Source: Amyelois transitella (taxonomy: Eukaryota; Arthropoda; Insecta; Lepidoptera; Pyralidae). From it: 64,000 nt of DNA. The notes under the pieces are model-generated. The model saw only the letters and a list, made by a program, of their open reading frames with translations, did no database searches and had not been told where the DNA came from. Below, one piece after another: positions 1 to 10,500 of this stretch. The position numbers were made by a program, and so were the translations under genes. How positions within the stretch are numbered: position 1 is the first letter of the stretch; every line of letters begins with the position of its first letter. Where the stretch lies: contig NC_083514.1 in NCBI RefSeq assembly GCF_032362555.1, positions 11,207,001 to 11,271,000 of the forward strand, in the 5' to 3' direction.

Positions 1-283
1 GGTAAAAAATCCAAGTAGTCTCACTTAGAAGAACGCACCACACACAACACGCGTTTATGTCTAATTTTTCACTGCACACGGCGACACAGTTCCGCGCGCT
101 CCACGGCCGTCAGCGCGCGGCCGGCGCTCCGCCGCGAGTGCCCGCGCCCCGCCCACCGGCCGCGGGGTCCGCCGCCGGGAGGGATGATTCTCCAACTCTA
201 CATAAAGTGGAGCCTCCGTAAACCTCAGCATGATTCGCAACCACAACTCCGCTGAGACAACACGCGCCGACCTTAACCATCCT

Positions 284-288
284 TCAGT
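284..288 (+). promoter_or_regulatory. Inr-like TCAGT upstream of the cytokine ORF
   Basis: TCAGT at 284-288 matches the arthropod initiator and would give a 5' UTR of about 53 bases before the ATG at 339. No convincing TATA box is seen about 30 bases upstream. The preceding 100-200 region is very GC-rich. Assignment is by motif and position only. Confidence 0.35.
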
Positions 289-338
289 ATTTATCTGACC
301 GATACATTCCAGTTGCACTTTAACAAAACTCACAAATA

Positions 339-743
339 ATGGCGAAAGAAATGTGGATCGTTTTCGTGATCGTGTTCGTGTCGGCGACGGCGATGCCGAC
401 CCGGGACGAGGAGCGCCCCAGGCTGGACGTGAACGACGTCCTCAACCGGACCGTGTGCCCCATCACCATCCGCATCGACGAGGACGAGGACCGGGTCCCG
501 CGGCGGATCAAGGTGATGGAGTGCGCGGAGAACAGCAACCAGTGGTGCGCCCAGCGGAACGTGCCGCCCAACGAGTGCTGCCAGCACCGCCACGACGGCG
601 TGATCATGAAGTGCGTGGAGATCCAGGACCTCGTGCAGGTGTTCTACAAGACGCGCAAGGAGTCGCAGTCCATGCGGGTGTCGGTGGGCTGCATGTGCAT
701 GATGCAGGAGGTGGACGGCGTCGGGGACTCCGCGCCCAGCTGA
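339..743 (+). CDS. Secreted interleukin-17-like cystine-knot cytokine
   Basis: Single-exon gene of 134 residues. Residues 1-19 form a hydrophobic signal peptide (MWIVFVIVFVSATA, cleavage near residue 18-19), so the product should be secreted. The mature part has eight cysteines (40, 62, 70, 80, 81, 92, 118, 120) and one N-glycosylation sequon, NRT, at 36-38. The order resembles the IL-17 fold: a Cys-Pro opening at 40, a D-x-x-R-x-P-x-x-I segment at 50-58, a Cys at 62 and the closing VSVGCMC at 114-120, close to the VGCTC ending of vertebrate IL-17. IL-17 proteins are secreted dimers that act through IL-17 receptors. Those receptors and the insect role are inference here. The ATG follows an Inr-like TCAGT, and the coding part is GC-rich. 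A divergent member of another cystine-knot family (Spaetzle or trunk type) is the main alternative, but the spacing fits IL-17 better. Confidence 0.72.
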   Translation: MAKEMWIVFVIVFVSATAMPTRDEERPRLDVNDVLNRTVCPITIRIDEDEDRVPRRIKVMECAENSNQWCAQRNVPPNECCQHRHDGVIMKCVEIQDLVQVFYKTRKESQSMRVSVGCMCMMQEVDGVGDSAPS

Positions 744-1030
744 CCGCGCCGCGCCCGCCGCCGCCCCCCGCGCCGCCCGCGCCGCCAGCGCCGCCAGCGC
801 CACCAGCGCCGCCGCGCCCACTCAAAGTTCCTAGCTCTCCGAGCCCACTGATTAATGTTATTTATTGTGTGAATGCCGTCGCGAGTGTATTTATTGCGTG
901 CCCGAGATGTGATGCCAGTGACTCGCCCCGCGATCTCCCGCCCCTGTATCAGGCGGCGGAACCTTAGGCAACTATTAAGTATTTATTATAAGTTAACACT
1001 TTGTTATAATAAAATTCATTAAAAAAAACT
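744..1030 (+). promoter_or_regulatory. 3' UTR with three AU-rich motifs and a poly(A) signal
   Basis: Downstream of the cytokine stop, the octamer TATTTATT occurs at 859-866, 888-895 and 980-987. AATAAA at 1008-1013 is a good polyadenylation signal. UAUUUAUU is the core of class II AU-rich elements, which bind TTP/ELAV-type proteins and shorten mRNA life in cytokine transcripts. The start of the UTR (744-815) is a GCC/CCG-rich stretch that is not translated. Confidence 0.6.
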
Positions 1031-4000
1031 GATGTTTTCTTTTTAATTATTCCTTAAATATTTTTATCCTAAGTTTTTGAAATTAAATTCAGTAATTACC
1101 AAGAGTAACACTTTAATTAAGACGAAACTTTTATCTCAAATATAACTGTCTGCCTTCAACAGAACAGTTCATTAATTAATACCTTGTATAATTTCATAAA
1201 TGATAAGCACATACCTACTTAATTTATACTTTTAAACCAGCAAATGTTTTACTACCGAACTAAATTTAACACTGAGACTGATATATAGCAGGGATTGACT
1301 TTATAACTTAATATCTCGATAAACATTCTGATATAAGAACACTTCTTGAAACAAGAATACTTTACTATTACAGATATTTAATGCGATAGGTGACGTACCT
1401 TTATTTTATTTCGGCCAAAAAGATTAAAAACGTGCGCGAGCATAATGCAACGCCAAAGTTTAAAATCAAGAATACCTACTTAACCTTACACTGATAACTA
1501 CTTAGTAAAAAAGTAAATGGTATGCACTGTAACAAGGTGTAACATACCTACAACTTTTGCGCACAAATCTCCTTATTTCTCTTTCCCGTAGGATTTTAAA
1601 TATTCTCTCAGTGCACGCCTCGAGAAATGAAATGTTGTACCGCACGGAAATTTGGCTGTGGGTTGTTTGATCAGTCTTCTTCATCCATTACTATATATTT
1701 AAGCTATATTATACACACTGTAAAACTTTATATTATTTCGGTAATTGGGAGAATAAGAATGATTATTTGAGCGTGATTCAGCGAGCGCTGCCGTGACTCA
1801 CAGCCGCCGCCGAAACTTTCATAGTTTTTCGCTTACATAATGCAATAAGTCACCATTCGATCATCCATACGTGTACCGGGGAGCAATTATTGGTGAGCCA
1901 CTGACACTCTGGGTGTTATACCCAGCGCAAGAAAATGCGAACACTCAATTCATTTTCACAGATATCAAATAGATTAAGTATATACAGTTTATACCCTAGC
2001 TAAACTCCCAAAGGGTTATCGCTCATTATATTCGTTTTGCTTTTTGTCTAGCCTTAAGTTATCTACAATAAATTTGAAGCAAATAAATAAAATAGATGCT
2101 ATGAATGTCAATTTCTCATGCGAGGGATAACCATAGAGCAGTTTTCCATCCTTCTAAACAGAATCTTCACAAGCATTAAAAACATAAAAAAAACATCTTC
2201 CTTTCAAAGTGTAAAACGAAAGCCTTAAAAGCCACCTGCTATGAAAAGGTCCTGTAGAGACCGCACTAGGCTGCCATCGCCGCATAGTGATCACAATCAG
2301 ACAATCCCAGATCCGAACACAAACAAATCATAGTACCTATTAGCTTGTTATCCATCGTCCCGCGAGCTACAGGTGTCCAATTAACTAGGCCGAGCTTTTG
2401 TGAGCTTCGTGGAAGTTCCGTTGCCAGGCGCCCCGCCGCGCCCGACGGCCTTTTTCCTGCGGATGGGAAATGTGACCCACAACGACGATTGTCTGCTTAG
2501 ACTCCTCGAGATTACCACGGGACCTGTAGTTTTCCACCTGATCTCGATTTTAATACACAATTTTACTTACATTACAGATTGTAAATATTAATCAAAGTAT
2601 ATGAAATGGGGATTGTCCTTTTAGGCGATGGGCTAGCAACCGGCACTATTCGAAGCTCATCTCCAAGCCATACAGCTGAACGTGGCCGTACAGTCTATTC
2701 GAAAGTGTTGGCTTTGTTTCCCCGTGAGGGATATAGACGTCACTATATGTAAACCATTGGTTGAAGCATATATAGCTGTAGAACATGTGTTGCTGTATAC
2801 TATATCTTTTTTAATATAATCTTATAAGTAGGAGTAAGCCAAAATAAATATCATCATATTCTTGGAGTAAATCCCTGTCCTCATCTTTCTAGCCACGGCT
2901 CGAACTTAGTCAGGTTTTTACTACTTCCGTCTGGACTTTGCAACTTTCGCACAAGAAATTAACCCTTATGGGATCATGGTTACACATCCAATTCCCTAAT
3001 GTGCATGAAGGAGCACAATATTTTCCCTCACCAGAAAAACATCGGTTGTAGCTGAAATAAACATTCAGTGATCGTAATAATGTTATGTACCTAAGTTATG
3101 TAAAGTTGAATTAAACCCATTGTTCAAGTCTTTTCTTGCTCTTTTTACTTCAAGTAAAAAATAGATTCTTAATAATGCACTATTTGAAATTGAACATGCA
3201 TTATGCAGCACTCATTGCTTTAAAATTATTGGCAGCTCGCCCGCGGCTGCTCCCGCGGTGAAAACCCTCTCCGCGGCCGATCTAGCACGAGACACATCTT
3301 GCGATGCGGGCGGGTGAGGTAATCAGATTGTTTACATTGCTAAGTCGTGATAAGATTATTGTTTATTTACCGACATTTAAGTTATTATTGCAGCCGTGTG
3401 GTTTCTGGCAAAGCGTACCATTCAAAATCTCCCAAGTAAAAAAATAAGAAAAGTAATTTACAAAACTCTTATGTTATATTATTTCCACTAAAGATAAAAT
3501 GTATAATAATAATATTCCTCTATGCTAAAATCCAGTAAACTCCTCCACTCTGCCTACCTCCCCGGGAAAAATGCGTGATTTTCCGTATATAGGTATGTAT
3601 GCCTTCCATTCTAGGATCTCTCTCTGAAGCAATTCGTTAAGGATTGTTTATTACTTTACCAAAAGACCACGTTAAATCTTAAAAGTACATATAATATATG
3701 TACCAATTACAATAATATAATCGTGTCGAGTTCCAAGTGTAGGGAAATGCGTAGTTGTTTATATGTTTATGGTTGAGTATGTAGTACTCTGCCCATCGCA
3801 TTCTGTGTGCCGACGAGGACAATTTGTCGACCTTTCGTAATTTCGCGTACTTTGTCTAACTACTATCGAGTACACTCGAGAAAGTAATTTAATGAAATAA
3901 TATTTGATTCTAAAAATTAGTTTACCTACTTCTTACAAATGTGCCCTTCTAAGTTCAAATGCCACCGTGCCGCAGAATGGGAATTACTGTTTTCAGGATT

Positions 4001-4078
4001 TATATTCCTTTACAAGGCAGTCAAAAGCGGATCCCGGGTTGCTTCGTCACGAAACATGCAATCGAAGGACAAAACCAG
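1031..4078. other. Intergenic, no gene seen
   Basis: AT-rich DNA between the cytokine gene and the candidate promoter near 4.8 kb. I see no exon with a convincing frame and splice sites. A degenerate SINE copy lies at about 2608-2750. Short GC-rich patches at 2400-2470 and 3235-3320 contain only short open frames. Confidence 0.5.
2608..2750 (+). repeat. Degenerate ATGT-tailed SINE-like element
   Basis: Partial, decayed copy of the lepidopteran repeat best preserved at 62317-62625. It keeps the segments TAGGCGATGGGCTAGCAACC and AGCTGAACGTGGCC and ends with the GGGATATAGACGT tail. The 5' third is missing and no clear target-site duplication remains. Confidence 0.7.
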
Positions 4079-4230
4079 TCATACATACAATCACGTATAT
4101 ATCCCTTGCGGGGTAGACAGAGCCAAGAGCCTTGAAATGACACATAGGCCAAATAGTGACAGGTTGTTAGCTCCGTGGGAATGAGATGGAGGTCCTATTT
4201 TTTTTATTGGTGCCGAGAACCACACGGCAT
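4079..4230 (-). repeat. SINE-like element, internally deleted
   Basis: Reverse-oriented copy. It starts on the plus strand with the CATACATACA tail and CCCTTGCGGGGTAGACAGAG and finishes with the 5' end GGTGCCGAGAACCACACGGC. The segment between AATAGTGACAGGTTG and the GAGATGGAGG region is deleted, so it is about two thirds of full length. Confidence 0.75.
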
Positions 4231-4796
4231 CATATCTCATCATAAATCCTTAAAATGGATATTACCTATCTATGTATATCGTTACGCACTACTTATCTTA
4301 GTACATCTGTTAGTCACTCTCTCAACAGAAATAAGTTTATTTGTTGTTACACAATAAACGTAGCCCATTAGGAAGACAATTGTAAAGACTTAATGGGCTA
4401 TCTTTATTTTTTACGAAAGCGGCCTATTATCAATTTTAAGTTTCGAAAAAGATAAGTAATTTTATTTTTATCTTTCAAAACCTTATCAGTTCGATGTTTC
4501 CTTAAATCATTAAAAGCAGTTGTGGATAAAAAGATAATAGAGCTACATAAAAATGTAACAAAGGTTCTCATACACTTTATGGAGCTCCTTCGATTTATTT
4601 TGCTAATAAACTTGGAATTCTCTTTAAGCGATATTGTAACAACCGTCACTTATAGTATAGCTCAATAAAGCCATACCGCTGAATTGGCCCTCCTTCAGCA
4701 AACGTTTTATCTTTTTGAGACACCTTGAGAGAGTCTTTTTTACCCCGTAACGGATAAAGCTACATACATACAATCATGTACGTAGTTGAATGTAAA

Positions 4797-4951
4797 TATA
4801 AAAGCAGCCCGAGTGTACCGGGCGGCGACGACGGCGTCACTCGGCCAGTTCAAGGGCGAGCAGCCGCCCGGGGCGCGTCTGCTGCCTGCCCTCTGGTGGC
4901 CTTGCACGGGAAGCTGGCGAGTTCCCGAGCCGAACCGGGCTTGGCACTCAG
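4797..4951 (+). promoter_or_regulatory. Candidate TATA promoter plus noncoding first exon
   Basis: TATAAAAG at 4797-4804 is followed by GC-rich DNA and a strong 5' splice site (CAG then GTAAGC, intron starting at 4952). No open frame with an ATG runs into the donor, so any exon would be 5' UTR or noncoding RNA. No matching downstream exon is recognised in the window. The TATA sits next to an ATGT-type microsatellite remnant. A long minus-strand open frame here lacks an ATG start and is not called. Confidence 0.3.
4886..4899 (-). promoter_or_regulatory. Consensus CTCF core motif
   Basis: The minus strand reads CCACCAGAGGGCAG, which fits the CTCF core CCACYAGRKGGC followed by A-G at every position. 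It lies about 2.7 kb past the 3' end of STAG and 4 kb from the cytokine gene. Binding is inferred from the motif only. Confidence 0.5.
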
Positions 4952-4952
4952 G

Positions 4953-7577
4953 TAAGCAAGGATGACTTCCGGCCACAACCAAAACCGAAAATAGAAGGCA
5001 AAGTGAACCTACCAACGTCTTGTTCACGCAGTTTAAGATAAGTATAAAAAAGAGCTAAAATTTTTCCAAAACAAAAATCTGTGACTGACTAGACTTCGGC
5101 TGTGCCAATAGAAGATCATACTGACACGACGTCGTAAATAGGTAACCGGTTAGTTTTTAAAAACGACCAAAACCGTTTATAAAATTAGAAAATAAGATTT
5201 GCATAGTGTAAAATATTCTGTCGATCTTAAAATCGAAGTAGAATCTAAAATATCGGAACTACTGGGTATAATATTTCCTGTGAAATAGAATAATACATAC
5301 CTACATATAATCACGTCTTTATCCCTTGCGGGGTACACGGAGTCAACTGTCTTGAAAAAACTGATAGGTCAGGTTCAGGTGTTTGGATTAATGATAGAGT
5401 TGAGATTCAAAAAGAAGAATCTTTAATTTAAAGCCTACCCCTTTGTCGCTTTTTAAGACATCCATGGGAAAGGAATGGAGTGGTCTTATTCTTTTTTCTA
5501 TTGGCGCCCGTATCCACAAGGAAAATAAAGACAGACGATATCCTTCACCAGAAAATGTTAGAATTTTTAATGAAGTTGCAGGAATCTTGATTATTGTAAA
5601 CATCAAAATACAATCATCATAGCTTCGTTTACACGTAACCAACTCACTCTACTTGTTCTTGTGATGTCACCAAATCCCATCCGAGATCGTGACGTCTACG
5701 CCCACATTTTCCTTGAGGAAAATCTAAATTACGTGTTTGTTTCAAATTGCCTTATTCTTTGTTATAAGACTTATTGACTATAAAAGAAAGAAACTCTCTT
5801 TACCCCTAATTTAAAAAAGTCGTGTAGGTGCCAATGCCCGGTGCGTGTTCAGTTGTGAAGGCGTGCGCACGCGCAGTGGGCGGCGCTAACAGCGCTCCGC
5901 CCCCGCCCCGCGCTGTTTGCCGACATTTTACGTATACTTATTAAAATCTTTCTAAAAATAACCAAAATTAGAAATACAAACTCAAATTTTATATCTTAAG
6001 CACGATATTTATAATAGTACTTATAAATTTGTAAAATTAGGAGTACCTACCTAGGTACTAATACTTACAGATTTTTGAAGAAAATTCCTAAAAATTCAAA
6101 CAGTAAAGGTAGTTTCGATGGATACCATGTATTGAATGTACTCGTATTAATTTATTGGCAATTAAACATAAGGCAAGTTTACCAAAAATATTTAACGCGT
6201 GTATTTCGCTACCCGTAATGTCCAGTGACAAATAAGAAATATGACGTAAACAGTAGCACAAAAATAAAAGAATCGTCCACTCATTAAACTCCCATAGAGC
6301 GAGCCTCGTCACAGCGGCGTTTCATCTGCTGCGTTCCGATCCACGCGCGGTGACGCGTGCGCAGCATTTCCCCGGCGCGCGTCAATGGGAACGCGCGTGC
6401 TCAAATGCGGACAATTTCCTCTTACTGACATAATTCAATTTTCAAAAACCACTTAGTCATAAGGCAAGGCTTCCCACGGCAGTGAGGTCACCGGTTGACT
6501 GACATTTTTGGTTTCTCTATTTTGGCAATTGTGGTGTAACAGATGAACTTACCGTTGTAGGTTTTTAAAAAAGGATCACTTCTCGATACGGGACTTCTCG
6601 AAAATACGGATATTTATAGTTCATTTCATTTAGGCACAATTGTCATTATATAAGTATTAGCCTACTAGTACAGATATACTTATTTTTATATTTTGATTTA
6701 ACAAAGCAAGAACTTTCACCTCGTGTAATGCAATCTTGCAACCTGTTAAGGTACCACTGAAGCTAACTCTCCTAAAAACAACATTACCGGACTTACTACT
6801 CCTAAATTGAGGCTTATAATTAGGACCGAGGCCAATGTTGATACAGGTAGCTTAAGATAAATACCAAAGTTTTAAACAAATTTAGTCTTTATTTTATAGT
6901 TTTAACTTAGGTATTACAAAATTACAAGTCTTTAGAATACAAAACTAATGAGCCGCTAGTAAGAAGCAGAGGCTTTACTTTTCGACAATTCATGATTTGA
7001 TACTTAACTTATAATTAAGTTTAGCTTTGAGTAACCTTTTTCGACACCATAAAGTAATATTCAGTAAAATCTTAATCATTGACATAGCAATATCAAAAAT
7101 ATTTTATCAAGTTCAAAATTTAACTATTTTTATACTACGGTTTATGATCACAACGTAGCCGTTGATGTAATAGTTTTATTAATTAGGAAAGAAATTCACT
7201 TATTCCTATAGATAAAAAAGAATAAGTGATCTGCGTCCATTAACAACAGTGTAACAAACAAACATGGTTTAAACTAGCGACTACATTAATTAGGTAGGTT
7301 TATCAAATCAACCATTTTAAGATAAGCACCTCGTGCAAGACATATTAATAACAAAATACGTGCAAGATATACCTATCATACAAAAATATAACTAAAAATA
7401 GGTATATGAAATAGCTTTCAGCTAACCACAACTATGTTAACAAAAATATATATATAACTTGTCTTCGCGATGTGTTTCAAAAGGAACGGAAAAAAGCGAT
7501 GTTTTTCTCATGTGAGTGAGTTCGAAAACATTTACTTCCAATCTTCTACCGAATGAATGAGTACTTACAAGAAGCGC
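4953..7577. other. Intergenic DNA and likely STAG 3' UTR
   Basis: No gene is seen between the candidate exon near 4.9 kb and the last STAG coding exon. The STAG 3' UTR should run leftward from 7577. TTTATT at 6888-6893 (AATAAA on the minus strand) is one possible poly(A) signal. Two CpG-rich patches stand out against AT-rich surroundings, at about 5838-5935 (with an Inr-like TCAGTT) and 6310-6405. A SINE copy lies at 5293-5520. Confidence 0.4.
5293..5520 (-). repeat. SINE-like element, near full length
   Basis: Reverse-oriented copy with the CCTTGCGGGGTACACGGAGTC tail region, the GAGTTGAGATTCAAA middle, and the 5' GAATGGAGTGGTCTTATTC block ending in GGCGCC. It has several substitutions and a short deletion in the middle. 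Confidence 0.8.
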
Positions 7578-10500
7578 CTACCGCCTGCGGCGTCGCTTCG
7601 GGGTTCTGGAAATAATGCAATTGTTATTTACATTTATTTTCAAAATTGCACATATGGTATCGCTTATTGTCGTCAACACAACTAAACAACAATTATATTT
7701 TCTACCGATTCCAAGGCGCAGGTGTAGAAGAAGCGACGAAACAAACTACACTGCTGTATTTTCACCGGACGATAATTTACAAAAAGCGTAGTTAGTAAAA
7801 AGCGGACCTCAAGCTTTAGCATCATTTACATTTATGAAAACAAATGAGCAAGATAGGAGACTATCGCAAAGCATAACCCAGTTTAAACAGCAGCGTCTTA
7901 ATATTTATTTATTGTTTCAATTCATATTTCACCTTCTCTCGTGTGTGCTATCACTAAAATCTTCACTATAAGTTTCATGTAGACTGCTGTTTAAGTAAAC
8001 AAATTATTTTTTGCCTAATCTCCCCAGCGGTATCGTCCCTCAACAAAAGCCCGCACAATCACGACGCTCCCGGATCTAAAGCGATACTATCACGAGGTGC
8101 GATTGAAAATTTCCGCGGTTCTTTTGTTTCTTTTTTTGTAATCAATAAGCATTTGTTTCCCGCGCCATCAGCGTGATGCCAGCACTGGCGGAGTCTCCGC
8201 GAACTTCCGCTCATTCTGGGCGGCCGTCGACCTCCATCCAATGTTTGTTTACACTGACAAACCCATGCCTCTCCGCCGGTCACACCCCGGCCTTGGTGGT
8301 TTACCGATTTCCATGGAAATACATGGGCTTTTCACGGAAACCCACTCGGGCAGATGAAACTCAACTCTATCCTTCGATTAGCTTCGGTTTTATTCGTTTT
8401 TCAATAGGTCTCGTAAATTGGTAATTGCTGTTATCTAGTATACTTGTCACATACTTAATCAATGATTAAAAAGATACAAAAGGAGTTACGCCTATTACCT
8501 TTCTTTCTTTTGCCGTATAGTTTTAAATGTCAGTCGAAGACTTGTTCCGCATATATCGGCTACAGTTAACACAAATTTCCCGCACGCATTTCACTTTGCC
8601 ATCTTAAAGAATTAGAAGTGATTCAGCTGCAGATAATCTTGCATGTATTTCCAATAAGTAAGTTTTATAAACGGCGGTAAATATTCAGACTTCGCAGTTA
8701 GCAGTCCGGTGTTTTAGCTACACAGGCGGTAATATAGTTTAGTTATAGTGACGAGTAGTTACTTAGAATGTAATTAAGTGATGTGCATGGAGAGGGTTTT
8801 TATAGCCAATGAGCAGCGAATCACCCTCTGCCTGCCTGCTCCATAGCCCAGTAATCCAGTCCACTAGTATCCCATTCGCATGACATAGATCACGTAAATC
8901 CCTCCCTGGCAATAGTTTGGCAGCTGTGGAGGGCTGTCCGTTGGTGTATTCCAATGGTTCATCAAGGGACAGATCTCCATAGCTGCAACCATCTCATTTT
9001 GGAACAAAAGTTACTAAAGGGCCTTTTCATGTTGTCTTCGACTCCATGAACGCCTCCCAAATGAGCTCATGAACACCTTATTCATGTACCAACATAGTGA
9101 TAATTAATCTTAATTCAATAAGCATTATTTAAAAGAGTAGTAAATAAGAGCAGTACATACGGCTGAGCGGCGTGCACGTCGGCGACGACGGCGAGCCGGC
9201 CGCCGCGCTGTCGCACGGAGCTGCGCACGCGCCGCCCGCTGCGGGCCTCGGGGGAGCCCCCCGCGGACCTGCCACACGGACGTTGGTATCAGTATACAGG
9301 GTATACTGGTTCAGCCCTAAGCGATAAAGGGGTCCATTTATGACCTCTACTAGGCAAAATAAAAAATACTGCGAAGAGACAGCCGTCTATATTTCTTCCG
9401 AATTTTTGTAATTCCAAACGACATGTACACTGTACCCAGATGATTAAGACCTATTTATTGTATTCAAGGAATAACTAATTATGATTATGTGAAGACATAT
9501 TTTAGATTTTTTTCTTTTGGCTTTACACAACACACTGATATGTCTAAAACAATCCACGTCGACGATCACAGCATGTGCCGCTTTTTTTGCTTACTCTTCT
9601 AATTTAGTAAGAGAATATTGTTTACGCAAAGACGACGCCACTTTGTACATGTATGTCTTATTAAATTCACATTAATTGGTTGAAAACAACTACACAAAAT
9701 AGCAATCAACTACTAAACTACATAATAAAACAAGATATTCAATACTCACGTTACCCTTTATGTTATGACCCGCGATATCATTCATGTAAATATTATCAAC
9801 ATTTAATACTCGACCTTTCACCACTAAGTACCCCGGTAGGCGAGATTTTAAAGCGTCAATATTCACACTTTATGTTCAATATTGAAGCTTATAGATTGAA
9901 CGCGCGGCCCACAAACGTCTTTATCACTTACATGACGGTCGCAGCCCGCCGCCAACGACTGAAGCTCTCGTTGGAGTCCCGTTTCCGTAAAACAAATTGG
10001 AATGTCGTTTCTAAATAAAAAAACTAAAGATGATATATTTGAAAAATTATTTATGGGAATCCATAAATAATTTTTCAGCTTCCTACTCCCAGTAATTACC
10101 ACCGTACGTTGTTTGTATTTTTTCAACTATGCGGTGCGGGAAAACTTTTTGAGAAACTCTGCACATTTCGGCAACTGGATGTGTTACCATGATCCAATAA
10201 GGGTAAGATTTATAGAGGACAAGTGTTGCGAAGGTCAAACGAGAAACACTTCATGTTAAAACCCGTGTCACCCAATCATGTTTGAGGCGCCTGGGCCCCT
10301 GGGCTCCATTCCAGAGAGATAAAGATGTAACTACTCAAATAATCCTGTTAACGGACTTGGAAAATTCAGAAAGTAACAACGTGCGCCCCGTTCTCGTAAA
10401 CCTACAGGAACATTGCATTGCATTTACATATTCAGCGCCTGACTGCTCACGATTCTTCACGATGTTTTCCATCCACCATTCAAAATAGTAAATACTAAAC

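Noticed and set aside
181-193. NF-kB site upstream of the cytokine
   Set aside because: GGGATGATTCTCC departs from insect Rel consensus spacing. Too weak to list.
353-967. Overlapping Arg/Pro/Ala-rich frames on both strands over the cytokine gene
   Set aside because: Shadows caused by GC-rich codon third positions. The 339-743 frame has the signal peptide and cysteine pattern.
4740-5027. Minus-strand frame KTLVGSLCLLFSVLVVAG, signal-peptide-like
   Set aside because: It has no ATG start and runs into SINE-tail sequence. The plus-strand donor and TATA box explain the region better.
9680-10018. 112-codon plus-strand frame
   Set aside because: Lies in a STAG intron, AT-rich codon use, no domain, no splice or promoter context.
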